Assembly (NCBI GenBank): GCA_028691575.1
Contig: JAQUYY010000002.1
Span: 1 to 26,342, forward strand
Length of the DNA: 26,342 nt
Reading direction: 5' to 3'
Origin: Candidatus Gastranaerophilales bacterium
Lineage (GTDB): Bacteria > Cyanobacteriota > Vampirovibrionia > Gastranaerophilales > JAQUYY01
A program made the position numbers and the translations under genes. Shown here one piece after another: positions 1 to 7,455 of the stretch. Below the pieces are notes generated by a model, which had not been told where the DNA came from, did no database searches, and saw nothing but the letters and a program-made list of their open reading frames with translations. Numbering within the stretch: the stretch's first letter is position 1; every line of letters starts with the position of its first letter.

Positions 1-1
1 T

Positions 2-562
2 CTTTTCATGCTTGATTCTGTAACTCGTATAGCTATGGCTCAAAGGGAAGTAGGACTTGCAATCGGCGAACCTCCTGCTACAAGAGGATATACTCCGTCT
101 GTTTTTGCTTTAATGCCAAAATTATTAGAACGCACAGGAACAAGTGATAAAGGGACAATTACAGGACTTTATAACGTTTTAGTTGAAGGTGATGATTTTA
201 ATGAACCTGTATCTGATACCGTTAGAGGAATTTTGGACGGTCATATTTTATTATCAAGAGATTTAGCACAAAAAAATCATTATCCTGCGGTAGATGTTTT
301 AGGCAGTATCAGCAGAGTCATGCCCAATATTGTCACCGAGGAACATCATCTTGCTGCCGGAAAAATAAAAGATTTACTTGCGACATATGATAAAAATAGT
401 GATTTAATCAATATCGGTGCTTATGTGGCGGGAACTGACTCAAAAATCGATAAAGCTGTAGCTTTAAATGGTGAAATTACAAATTTTTTAAAACAATCAA
501 TGAATGAAAAAAGTGATTTTACCGAAACTATAAATAATCTTAAAAAATTGGCTTCCAAGTAA
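2..562 (+). CDS. fliI: Flagellum-specific ATPase FliI, C-terminal part (5' end outside window)
   Basis: This is the C-terminal 186 residues of a rotary-ATPase-like export ATPase; the family is usually about 440 residues, so more than half lies left of the window. The frame is open from base 2 and starts LFMLDSVTR, the Walker B strand with its aspartate. It continues with AMAQREVGLAIGEPPATRGY, LVEGDDFNEP and DGHILLSR, which are signatures of FliI and the type III secretion ATPases. FliI energises export of flagellar subunits from the cytoplasmic face of the export gate. A non-flagellar type III ATPase (SctN) cannot be excluded from this part alone. A FlgM-like gene at 19704 favours a flagellar role. 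No fliJ follows; the next gene is on the opposite strand. Confidence 0.88.
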   Translation, partial: LFMLDSVTRIAMAQREVGLAIGEPPATRGYTPSVFALMPKLLERTGTSDKGTITGLYNVLVEGDDFNEPVSDTVRGILDGHILLSRDLAQKNHYPAVDVLGSISRVMPNIVTEEHHLAAGKIKDLLATYDKNSDLINIGAYVAGTDSKIDKAVALNGEITNFLKQSMNEKSDFTETINNLKKLASK

Positions 563-666
563 ATTATATAGATTATAAAAATAGCTGATAAATTGTTATT
601 CCGTACCTGATACAAAATAGCTATAAATTCAGTATGACACGAGTTATCGATTGTTTTTTGAAGTAA

Positions 667-2346
667 TTATTTAAAAAATATTTTGAAAACTTTATTTAAC
701 AAGCCTTCATTATCTTCTCCGTTAATTTTCTTGTTAAGAAGCTCTGTTTTTTTTCTTATTTCGGAGATTTGAGGAGTTAAAGGTGCTTTTTCCAAATATA
801 AATTGTAATTAATCAAAGCATTTTCATAATCTTTTTGCGCTTCTTGAATTATGGCTAAATTCAACCTTGCATCAATGTCATTTTCGTTAATTTTCAATAT
901 TGCATCACAAACATCCATTGCTCTTGAATAATCTTCTTTTTCAATAAAAATATCACTCATTTTTTTAAGTGCAGAAATATTGGAATTATCAATACCATAA
1001 ATTTTTTCGTAATATTCACCGGCGACATATTCTTCGCCGACTTCTTCATAAAGTTTTGCCAATTTTAATAAAACATTAATATTTTCGTCATTTTGCTCTA
1101 ATGCCCAGGTAAATTCATCAATAGCGAGTTGTTTTTCACCTTTTAAATCATGGTAAATTCCGTAATTATAGTGAGTATCAAACGAATTATTCAACTTTTC
1201 ATTAACTTCGGCAAGTTTTTTGTACCCAAAAGGGCTATTCGGAATAATTGTTTGTATTTTTTGAGCAGTTTGCAATGCTTTTTCGGATTCATTTTTTATA
1301 AGATAAAAATCAGCCAAAACGCTTAGTGCTTCAACGTTTTTATTATCTTTTGTCAAAACTTGATTGATTTTTTCAAAGGCTTCGTCATCTTTTTGCAAAG
1401 TAATCAGCACCTTTACGATATTTACGGCATTTTGAGGGTTAGAAAAATCAAGTTTTTCCAACTTTTCAAGCAAAACTAATGCTTTTTTATTTTCTTCAAA
1501 ATCAATATAAATTTCAGCCAATTCTCTCATAGAATCTTTTTCATCAGGAGTAATTTTTAAAATATTTTCATAAACTTCCATTGCTGAAGTCGGGCTATCA
1601 ACAGACATATAGGCTTCGGCAAGGTTTTTGTATATTTCAATATCTTCTGATTTTTCCAAAATTTTCAAAAATTCATCGATGGCAAGCAAATAATTTTGTT
1701 GCTGCAAATACAGTTTTGCCAACTCTTTTCTGGTTTCAATTTGCTGATTTTCATCCTCAGTTTCTAAGAGAGCTTTTTTTAAACAACCAATTGCTTGAGA
1801 AGGACGACCTTCAATTTTGTTGAGTGTGGATTTGTGCTGATAATAAGCATATCTGTTGGTATGTTGATACAAATCGATCAACTCATTTAAAGCCAGAATA
1901 TCGTTATTATCAATTTCTAAAAGTTTGTTATAAAATTCAACTGCCTTTCTATTATCATCGATAACCCTTGCTAAATGGGCTATTTTACCTATAATATCGG
2001 CATCTTTATTGTTTTTATTATAAAATTCCTCATAAATATCAATTGCTTCCCGGTCTCTATCGGCAAGTTCAAATACTTCTGCGGCTCTTAGCTTAAATTC
2101 GTCATTAGGATTGTTTTGCATAACTTTTGCAAATAATTCCGCTGCATCTGAATATTTTTCTTCAAACTGATAAATTTGCCCTAGCCAATAATTAGCTTCA
2201 ACGTTCTCTGGTTCAAGTTCTAATACATTAATTAATTCAGTTTTAGCCTTTTCATATTCCTGTTTTTCAATGTAAGTTTTGATAATATTCATTTTAAATT
2301 TAACAGTATCTACATTTCCGTTAACCGAAGATAAACGATCATCCAT
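667..2346 (-). CDS. Large TPR-repeat protein (559 aa)
   Basis: Nearly the whole protein is tandem tetratricopeptide repeats of about 34 residues, from roughly residue 15 to 530. Typical pieces are EYEKAKTELINVLELEPENVEANYWLGQIY and later units ending in N-x-D/E-N. There is no signal peptide or membrane segment, so it is probably a cytoplasmic scaffold. Partners cannot be read from the sequence. The ATG at 2346 is preceded by GGGGAAG seven bases upstream, which supports this start. The gene is divergent from the zinc-finger membrane protein at 2424, with 77 bp between them. A second TPR protein lies at 20084 but shows no obvious close similarity. The TPR assignment is firm; the role is unknown. 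Confidence 0.85.
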   Translation of the reverse strand: MDDRLSSVNGNVDTVKFKMNIIKTYIEKQEYEKAKTELINVLELEPENVEANYWLGQIYQFEEKYSDAAELFAKVMQNNPNDEFKLRAAEVFELADRDREAIDIYEEFYNKNNKDADIIGKIAHLARVIDDNRKAVEFYNKLLEIDNNDILALNELIDLYQHTNRYAYYQHKSTLNKIEGRPSQAIGCLKKALLETEDENQQIETRKELAKLYLQQQNYLLAIDEFLKILEKSEDIEIYKNLAEAYMSVDSPTSAMEVYENILKITPDEKDSMRELAEIYIDFEENKKALVLLEKLEKLDFSNPQNAVNIVKVLITLQKDDEAFEKINQVLTKDNKNVEALSVLADFYLIKNESEKALQTAQKIQTIIPNSPFGYKKLAEVNEKLNNSFDTHYNYGIYHDLKGEKQLAIDEFTWALEQNDENINVLLKLAKLYEEVGEEYVAGEYYEKIYGIDNSNISALKKMSDIFIEKEDYSRAMDVCDAILKINENDIDARLNLAIIQEAQKDYENALINYNLYLEKAPLTPQISEIRKKTELLNKKINGEDNEGLLNKVFKIFFK

Positions 2347-2377
2347 AAACTAACTTCCCCATAAAATTATTAACAGG

Positions 2378-2383
2378 TATAAT
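2378..2383 (+). promoter_or_regulatory. -10 box (TATAAT) for the zinc-finger membrane protein gene
   Basis: A perfect TATAAT overlaps the first possible ATG (2382) of the downstream frame. If it is used, transcription starts near 2390, so the ATG at 2382 would not be transcribed and 2424 becomes the first usable start. I see no good -35 hexamer. Confidence 0.45.
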
Positions 2384-2423
2384 GTATTTTAAGAGTAACA
2401 TAAATAACTTTAAATTAATAATT

Positions 2424-2960
2424 ATGGCAGAAGAAAAATATTGTTATATTCACAAAGATATACCCACAAGACTAACATGTACATCTTGCGGGAAATTTAT
2501 TTGTCCAAAATGCATGGTAGCAGCAGCTGTTGGCTATAGATGCCCTGATTGTGGGCAACGAAACATCAGCCATATTGAGAAAATTACTCCTCCTCAATAT
2601 TTAAAAGCTCTATCATCGGCAACTTTAACGGGAATTGTAGCAGGCTTAATCTGGACAGTACTTAAAAATTACGGTGTATTTATAAGCATTTTAGTTGCAT
2701 ATGCAGTAGGTTTTTGTGTTGCAAAAACAATCGTTAAAGTTATCGGCAATAAAATAGGCAAAAAAATCCAGATTTTATCAGGCACAATCACTTTTATCAG
2801 TATGTTTTATAACCCGATTATTTTAACTATAAATCTTTATAACGGATTTGCGTTTTTGCCTTTATTAATTAGTTTTTCGTATTATAATTTTAGCAGTATA
2901 TATTCCATTGTAGCTGGAATAATTGCCGTATGGGCATCAATTAGACATTTTAGATTTTGA
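2424..2960 (+). CDS. B-box-type zinc-finger membrane protein
   Basis: This 178-residue protein opens with a compact zinc-binding module: C7, H10, C19, C22, C27, C30, C40 and C43 (patterns CYIH, CTSC, CPKC, CPDC). The arrangement resembles the B-box zinc fingers found at the N-terminus of some bacterial rhomboid and other membrane proteins. About four hydrophobic segments follow (residues ~65-175), with no rhomboid catalytic GxS motif. The frame could start at 2382, but a -10 box overlaps that ATG and the residues added are not conserved-looking, so 2424 is preferred. Neither start has a clear ribosome-binding site. It is followed after 8 bp by the PQ-loop protein, so the two are probably co-transcribed. 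Function is unknown; a membrane-anchored sensor or adaptor is possible. Confidence 0.7.
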   Translation: MAEEKYCYIHKDIPTRLTCTSCGKFICPKCMVAAAVGYRCPDCGQRNISHIEKITPPQYLKALSSATLTGIVAGLIWTVLKNYGVFISILVAYAVGFCVAKTIVKVIGNKIGKKIQILSGTITFISMFYNPIILTINLYNGFAFLPLLISFSYYNFSSIYSIVAGIIAVWASIRHFRF

Positions 2961-2968
2961 GGTAAATT

Positions 2969-3235
2969 ATGGAAATTTTTAATAATATGAGTTTGTTTGA
3001 AATTGGTATGTTACTTTGCTTTGGAGCAAGTTGGCCTTTTGCAGTTGCAAAAACATATAAAACAAAGAACGTTCAAGGAAAAAGTTTATTATTTTTAAGC
3101 CTTATTCTTCTCGGGTATGCATTTGGAATGGCTCACAAACTTTTTTATAATTACGATGTTGTAATTTATTTATATGCCTTAAACGGACTGCTTGTTTTAG
3201 CTGATATGATTTTGTATTTCAGATATAAAAAATAG
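2969..3235 (+). CDS. PQ-loop / SemiSWEET-like small membrane protein
   Basis: This protein has 88 residues and three hydrophobic segments (about 10-25, 38-56 and 62-84), which matches the size and layout of bacterial SemiSWEET half-transporters. The segment WPFAVAKTYKTKNVQGKSLL resembles the PQ-loop signature (P at the end of helix 1, then K-T-x-x-x-x-G-x-S). SemiSWEETs act as dimers moving sugars across the inner membrane; here the P-Q pair itself is not intact, so the substrate is open. The start has GAGG upstream, overlapping the stop of the preceding gene. An AT-rich inverted repeat covers the stop codon. Confidence 0.55.
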   Translation: MEIFNNMSLFEIGMLLCFGASWPFAVAKTYKTKNVQGKSLLFLSLILLGYAFGMAHKLFYNYDVVIYLYALNGLLVLADMILYFRYKK

Positions 3236-3247
3236 TATTCTATTTTT
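3228..3247 (+). terminator. Possible weak AT-rich hairpin at the end of the PQ-loop gene
   Basis: AAAAATAG and CTATTTTT form a perfect 8-bp inverted repeat around a 4-base loop, overlapping the stop codon. It has only one G-C pair, so as an intrinsic terminator it would be weak. It may be chance in such AT-rich DNA. Confidence 0.25.
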
Positions 3248-3388
3248 ACAGCAATATTTTTTTATTAATTCTTTGTCGTTTTATTTCTGATTTTCAAAAA
3301 TAGATATTCCTTTTTGCAAAAAAATGGTTTATACTTATTAAGAAATTTGAAACAAAAGCCGGCTAAAAAACGGTCAAAGGCAATTCGT

Positions 3389-5164
3389 ATGAAAAAAAGA
3401 AATGGCGCAGCACTATTAATGGTTGTAATTCTCTCAACCTTGCTTTTACTTGTGGTAATGTCCACAAGTATTAATGCTGTGTCTGATATGGGACTGACAA
3501 ATGATGAAAAAATCAGAACCAGGCTGGAATTTGCGTGCTTATCGGGATTAAAAAGAGCAAAATATAAGGCAGGTAAGGCTTTTAATAATGGAGATCTGGT
3601 TTTTCTTGAGCCTTACATATCTTTTCAGGGAAGCAGTGCGGATGATTCAGGCTTAACTCCTACACAAAGAGCTTTTGATGATGAAACTTTTATTCCTAAC
3701 GGAAGTAATGATTATTATGAATTTACTTATCAATCTGATGAAGATAATAGGGAAATAACAATTAGATACGCCATTACAGAAGCACAAGACTGGACAAAAT
3801 CACAAAGTTTTACGGCTTATCAAATGAATATCGAAGCAATTGCTTTTTCGGAAGGTTATGGATGGGTTGGGATGAGTCAGGATATTGTTGCTAAAAGAAC
3901 AACTTTATTTATGTACCAGATTTTTTTTCAGGATGAGCTGGAAATATTACCCGGCCCGAATTTTAATCTAAACGGGTTAATTCATACCAATAGTGATTTG
4001 TATTTGAACGCAAATAACACATTGAATATTTATACTGACAGCTTAACTTCTGCGGGTGAAATTCATAGAGGGAGGCTGGACAGTACTGCTATTAACGGCA
4101 CTGTACGAATATCAAAAGATGATGAAGACGGTTCATTAGTAACAATGACAAGTTCAATGGATGCTGATAATGAAGATTGGATTGATATTGCTCAAAATGC
4201 TTGGGGTGGAACAGTTAGAGACAAAAATCTCGGAGCAACCGTCCTGGAAGTTCCCGATTTGCAATCATTTGAACCGGGTGGATATTATGATACAAATTCT
4301 GATTTAAAAATAAACGTTTTAGCTGAAGGAAAAACCAAAAGTAATACAATTTACGAAATAACTTATAACGGAGTAACAAATAGTTATAAGTCATCAGATA
4401 TCGGTTATGCACTAAAGGACGTGACATTTTATGACCAGAGAGAATACGGAACTTCCCAAAAAATAAGAGTAACAGAAGTTGACGTTGAAAAACTTGCAAC
4501 TCAAATAGGTTATCCAACTAACGGACTTATTTACATGACAAGAGATGATGCCATAAAAGATAGTGATGGCAATGAATTTAGTCCTGACAGCAGCAGAGAA
4601 GTCGCCGGATTTAAATTAAAAAATGCTGGGGAACTGCCTGATGCATCAACATTTGTAACCGACATGCCGGTTTATGTGCAAGGAGATTTTAATCTTCATA
4701 CATCATCCGATCCGAATGTCGATACATGGCAGCCTTGTGCAATTATTTCCGATGCAATAACACTTTTGTCAAATTCCTGGAATGACAGCAACAGTTCAAC
4801 TATAAAGCCAACTGCCTCTAATACTACGTATAATACAGTTTTTATTACAGGAAATAATCCGACCAAATATGGACAATATAGTGGCGGTCTTGAAAATTTT
4901 CCCAGATTTCTTGAAAACTGGAGCGGAAAAGATGCAAACATTGCCGGCGGATTTATTCAGCTTTTTAGAAGTCAGTACGCAACAGGATTATGGAGCGGAA
5001 ATTATTATAATGCTCCTAATCGAAATTGGGGTGCAGAAGACAGATTCTCTAATTTAGAAGATTTACCGCCAAGTTATGCCAATTTATTTCCGAGTACAAG
5101 TATAGGTTTAGCAGAATCTGATTGGAGAATGATTAGTAAAAATGAGTCAAACATCTATGAATAA
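3389..5164 (+). CDS. Large minor pilin, PilX/GspK-like
   Basis: From ATG 3389 this is a 591-residue protein with a class III (type IV pilin) signal: MKKRNG followed by AALLMVVILSTLLLLVVMS. The usual glutamate at position 5 of the mature protein is replaced (A-A-L-L-M). That is typical of the GspK/PilX type of minor pseudopilin, which sits at the pilus tip. The rest is a large, probably extracellular domain with many Asn, Asp, Ser and Thr residues. The frame is open upstream to 3314, but 3389 has AAAGG eight bases before it and gives a normal short leader. It is the first gene of a four-gene minor-pilin operon and overlaps the next by 8 bp. At about 590 residues it is much larger than typical PilX (about 170-200 aa) or GspK (about 320 aa). 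Confidence 0.75.
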   Translation: MKKRNGAALLMVVILSTLLLLVVMSTSINAVSDMGLTNDEKIRTRLEFACLSGLKRAKYKAGKAFNNGDLVFLEPYISFQGSSADDSGLTPTQRAFDDETFIPNGSNDYYEFTYQSDEDNREITIRYAITEAQDWTKSQSFTAYQMNIEAIAFSEGYGWVGMSQDIVAKRTTLFMYQIFFQDELEILPGPNFNLNGLIHTNSDLYLNANNTLNIYTDSLTSAGEIHRGRLDSTAINGTVRISKDDEDGSLVTMTSSMDADNEDWIDIAQNAWGGTVRDKNLGATVLEVPDLQSFEPGGYYDTNSDLKINVLAEGKTKSNTIYEITYNGVTNSYKSSDIGYALKDVTFYDQREYGTSQKIRVTEVDVEKLATQIGYPTNGLIYMTRDDAIKDSDGNEFSPDSSREVAGFKLKNAGELPDASTFVTDMPVYVQGDFNLHTSSDPNVDTWQPCAIISDAITLLSNSWNDSNSSTIKPTASNTTYNTVFITGNNPTKYGQYSGGLENFPRFLENWSGKDANIAGGFIQLFRSQYATGLWSGNYYNAPNRNWGAEDRFSNLEDLPPSYANLFPSTSIGLAESDWRMISKNESNIYE

Positions 5165-5630
5165 AAAAAACGGAGTATCCTTACTGGAATTAATGACAGT
5201 AGTTTCGCTGGCAGGTTTTTTGCTGTTATCGGGGATGACAACATTTAACGGGATGATTAGACTTCAAAATATAAAAAGTTCTGCTGATCAAGTTACTTTT
5301 TCTATAAAAAAAGCAAGATATTATGCACGTTCACAAGGGTTTATAACAAAAATCGATTTAACAACAGGAAATAATACTTATACAATAGAAGCTGATTCGG
5401 AAAATATTACTAATAACAATAATTTTGATGCAACTTCAGGAGTGCTGGAGGAAAATATTTTTATATTGTCAAATTCCTGCTCTGAAATATATTTTAATTC
5501 CTCAGGAATTCCGGTTGATTCCGATAACAATCCCTTGGAACAAAATTGCTCAATAGATGTGGGATACGATTCACAAAATTTTTCAACAATTGTACTGGAA
5601 AAAGGATCAGGTAATGTTTTTATTCAATAA
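5157..5630 (+). CDS. Minor pilin, GspH/FimT-like
   Basis: This 157-residue prepilin-like protein has the short basic leader MNKKNG, then VSLLELMTVVSLAGFLLLSG with Glu at mature position 5. A prepilin peptidase should cut after the Gly, and the hydrophobic helix would anchor the subunit before assembly. The soluble part contains two cysteines that may pair (NSCSEIYF and EQNCSIDV). An alternative start at 5142 would add five residues; neither has a convincing Shine-Dalgarno site, and translation is probably coupled to the preceding gene, whose stop lies inside this start (ATGAATAA). Second gene of the minor-pilin operon. Confidence 0.75.
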   Translation: MNKKNGVSLLELMTVVSLAGFLLLSGMTTFNGMIRLQNIKSSADQVTFSIKKARYYARSQGFITKIDLTTGNNTYTIEADSENITNNNNFDATSGVLEENIFILSNSCSEIYFNSSGIPVDSDNNPLEQNCSIDVGYDSQNFSTIVLEKGSGNVFIQ

Positions 5631-6267
5631 TAAAGGTTTTAGTTTAATTGAATTGTTGATAACCGTTGCAACGTTATCAGTTTTGACCATGGGAATGGCC
5701 GGATTTGCTTCTAATATATTTCAAAACTCTTACGATCATGCCGGAATGATTGAACGAGTGAACAACGGACGATTTTCATCTTCATTAATAATGGAAGAAA
5801 TCAGCAAGGCATCATATATTTTTCCTGCCGGACATTTTTTTTATTTGTCGGCGAACAGTATAAGTTATTCTGTCAGTACCGATAATTCAATAGTGTTTTT
5901 AGAAGAAAATACTGATGGCAATTATATACTGAAAGCATTTTTAATTGATGATGAGCAGAATTTAATTGAATTTATCGCTGAAACTCCGGCAAATTGGGAT
6001 AAAAATACGCTTCCATTCAGTAATTTTGCTTATCAGTCGGGTTATGCAAATAAATTGGTATCTGATATTGAATCAACAAATTCGATTAATTATTTTTTAA
6101 ATTATAATAACGGAACAAGTGATTCGGTATTAAAAGGAGGAATATCAGGAGTAACAGCATCAAGTCAATATGCGCTTATAAAAGCTGTCGAATGGAGTTT
6201 GCAAATTCGTGATAAAGAATACAAAATTAAAGGAATTGCTAAAAATGTGCCAAGATATAAAAACTAA
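5614..6267 (+). CDS. Minor pilin, GspJ/PilW-like
   Basis: This 217-residue prepilin-like protein begins MFLFNNKG, with predicted cleavage before FSLIELLITVATLSVLTMG (Glu at +5). The ATG at 5614 is chosen over an upstream in-frame ATG (5557) because AAAGGATCAGG lies just before it and the leader is then of normal length. It overlaps the preceding gene by 17 bp and the following one by 23 bp, so the four genes are translated as one tight operon. Order and size fit the J/PilW position in a minor-pilin priming complex (K/X, H, J/W, I/V). Confidence 0.75.
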   Translation: MFLFNNKGFSLIELLITVATLSVLTMGMAGFASNIFQNSYDHAGMIERVNNGRFSSSLIMEEISKASYIFPAGHFFYLSANSISYSVSTDNSIVFLEENTDGNYILKAFLIDDEQNLIEFIAETPANWDKNTLPFSNFAYQSGYANKLVSDIESTNSINYFLNYNNGTSDSVLKGGISGVTASSQYALIKAVEWSLQIRDKEYKIKGIAKNVPRYKN

Positions 6268-6652
6268 AAAAGGTTATACATTAATGGAAGTTGTTATGGC
6301 AACTGTTATTTTTTCAATTTTAGTAATGGGCATCGGGCTTCCTATTACGGAAGGTTTTGATGTTTCGGCACATAACGAGAATATAAACCTTGCAAATAAT
6401 TTAGCCAGAGTTTATCTTAATGATATTGATACAAATTGGTCAATTCAACAGAATTTTGATATCGGGGAAATACCTGAAATAACTTCAGAATATACTAATG
6501 ATGGTGACTTTCAGGCAGAAACATTTAGTGAGGATCTGATTTCCGACGATGAAGGTCAAGTCATAGTAAAAAGAGTAACTATAAAATATAAAAACAATTC
6601 AGGCAAGCTTATTTCAGAGATTTTTATGGATTTTAACCGTCCGATTTTTTAA
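6245..6652 (+). CDS. Minor pilin, GspI/PilV-like
   Basis: This 135-residue prepilin-like protein begins MCQDIKTKKG, with cleavage expected before YTLMEVVMATVIFSILVMGI (Glu at +5). The M-E-V-x-x-A segment after the leader is typical of the I/PilV class. The start at 6245 is preceded by AAAGGA ten bases upstream; an upstream in-frame ATG (6209) would give an over-long leader. It is the last gene of the operon, and its stop abuts the stop of the opposite-strand gene with no spacer, leaving no room for a conventional terminator. Confidence 0.75.
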   Translation: MCQDIKTKKGYTLMEVVMATVIFSILVMGIGLPITEGFDVSAHNENINLANNLARVYLNDIDTNWSIQQNFDIGEIPEITSEYTNDGDFQAETFSEDLISDDEGQVIVKRVTIKYKNNSGKLISEIFMDFNRPIF

Positions 6653-7375
6653 TTAATCATATGGATCGTATATTGCATACATATCACTTATAGTAAATGG
6701 TAGAGTTTTGGCAACAGAAATATATTTGCCTTCTTTATGCTCATAAGTTAAATTATTATCCAGAGCAAACTTTTCTATTTTATCTTTTCTCCAATTATTT
6801 AGGATTTTTAATTTTTGGGCTCTTGATGAATATTCCATTTCTCTCAATTTAGAAGTTTCCATTGACTCGTCATCTCTCATTTGTGATAAATAATTATAAA
6901 TATTTTTATCAGAAGAAATATTTTCATTCAAACTGTTTCGTTTAAGCGTATAACAACCTCCACCAGGTGTTATGGCGGTAATTTGATGTAAATTATAATC
7001 AAATAAGTTTTTTATATCTGTAACGCTTAACGTTATTTCCTCCGGATGATTGTGTAACATCGTACAATCACCTTTTTTCTCAATAAATTTTGTTTCTTTT
7101 TTTGATAAGCCTACGAAATCAAAATCTCCTTTTTTAATAAGGTTAGGAATGATTTCTCCGTTTTTGTCGATTACAAAAAGATTTTCAACTATTTGATTAT
7201 TAATAATCGGCGTTAATTCTTTAATTGTTTTATCAATTTTATATTGGTTTACTTTAGAAGTATTTATAAAAATATCCTGCGGCAAACTGCCTAAAATATC
7301 AGGAATCTGCTTATTTCCTCTAAAAGAAATAAAATTGGACGAATAAACTTGTGGCGTTGAATTTTTAATAAGCAT
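6653..7375 (-). CDS. JAMM/MPN-like putative metal-binding protein with N-terminal ISFRG peptide
   Basis: This 240-residue protein's central part reads LHNHPEEITLSVTDI, with H108, H110, P111, S117 and D120. It matches the H-x-H-P-x(n)-S-x-x-D core of JAB1/MPN+/JAMM isopeptidases and RadC-like proteins. A preceding strand (NLFVIDKNGEII) carries glutamates, E64 or E74, that could be the general base, and a following strand (ITAITPGGGCYTL) fits the fold. JAMM enzymes use one zinc ion to cut isopeptide or peptide bonds; activity here is unproven. The N-terminus has ISFRGNKQIP at residues 16-25, a peptide closely matched in the kinase-like protein at 14790. It lies 80 bp downstream of the PHP gene on the same strand. 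No strong ribosome-binding site is visible before the ATG. Confidence 0.55.
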   Translation of the reverse strand: MLIKNSTPQVYSSNFISFRGNKQIPDILGSLPQDIFINTSKVNQYKIDKTIKELTPIINNQIVENLFVIDKNGEIIPNLIKKGDFDFVGLSKKETKFIEKKGDCTMLHNHPEEITLSVTDIKNLFDYNLHQITAITPGGGCYTLKRNSLNENISSDKNIYNYLSQMRDDESMETSKLREMEYSSRAQKLKILNNWRKDKIEKFALDNNLTYEHKEGKYISVAKTLPFTISDMYAIYDPYD

Positions 7376-7455
7376 TTTTTAAATCTTTGTTATTTTACAA
7401 TTTTTAAAAACATCTGAATTTTGATTATTGCTTATGTGCTTAGCAAATATTTACA

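Noticed and set aside
2..562. Type III secretion ATPase of an injectisome
   Set aside because: Not fully excluded, but no secretion-system genes are in the window and a FlgM-like gene favours the flagellar reading.
563..666. Terminator or small RNA between fliI and the TPR gene
   Set aside because: A short AT-rich stretch with a repeated AAAATAGCT but no convincing hairpin or T-run.
2382..2423. Upstream ATG as the start of the zinc-finger membrane protein
   Set aside because: It overlaps a perfect TATAAT and would lie upstream of the predicted transcription start.
4215..4941. Open frames on the minus strand inside the large minor-pilin gene
   Set aside because: No ribosome-binding sites or recognisable domains, and they lie wholly within a well-supported gene in another frame.
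6653..7375. RadC DNA-repair-associated protein
   Set aside because: Only the H-x-H-P...S-x-x-D core is shared; the RadC helix-hairpin-helix region and flanking motifs are absent.
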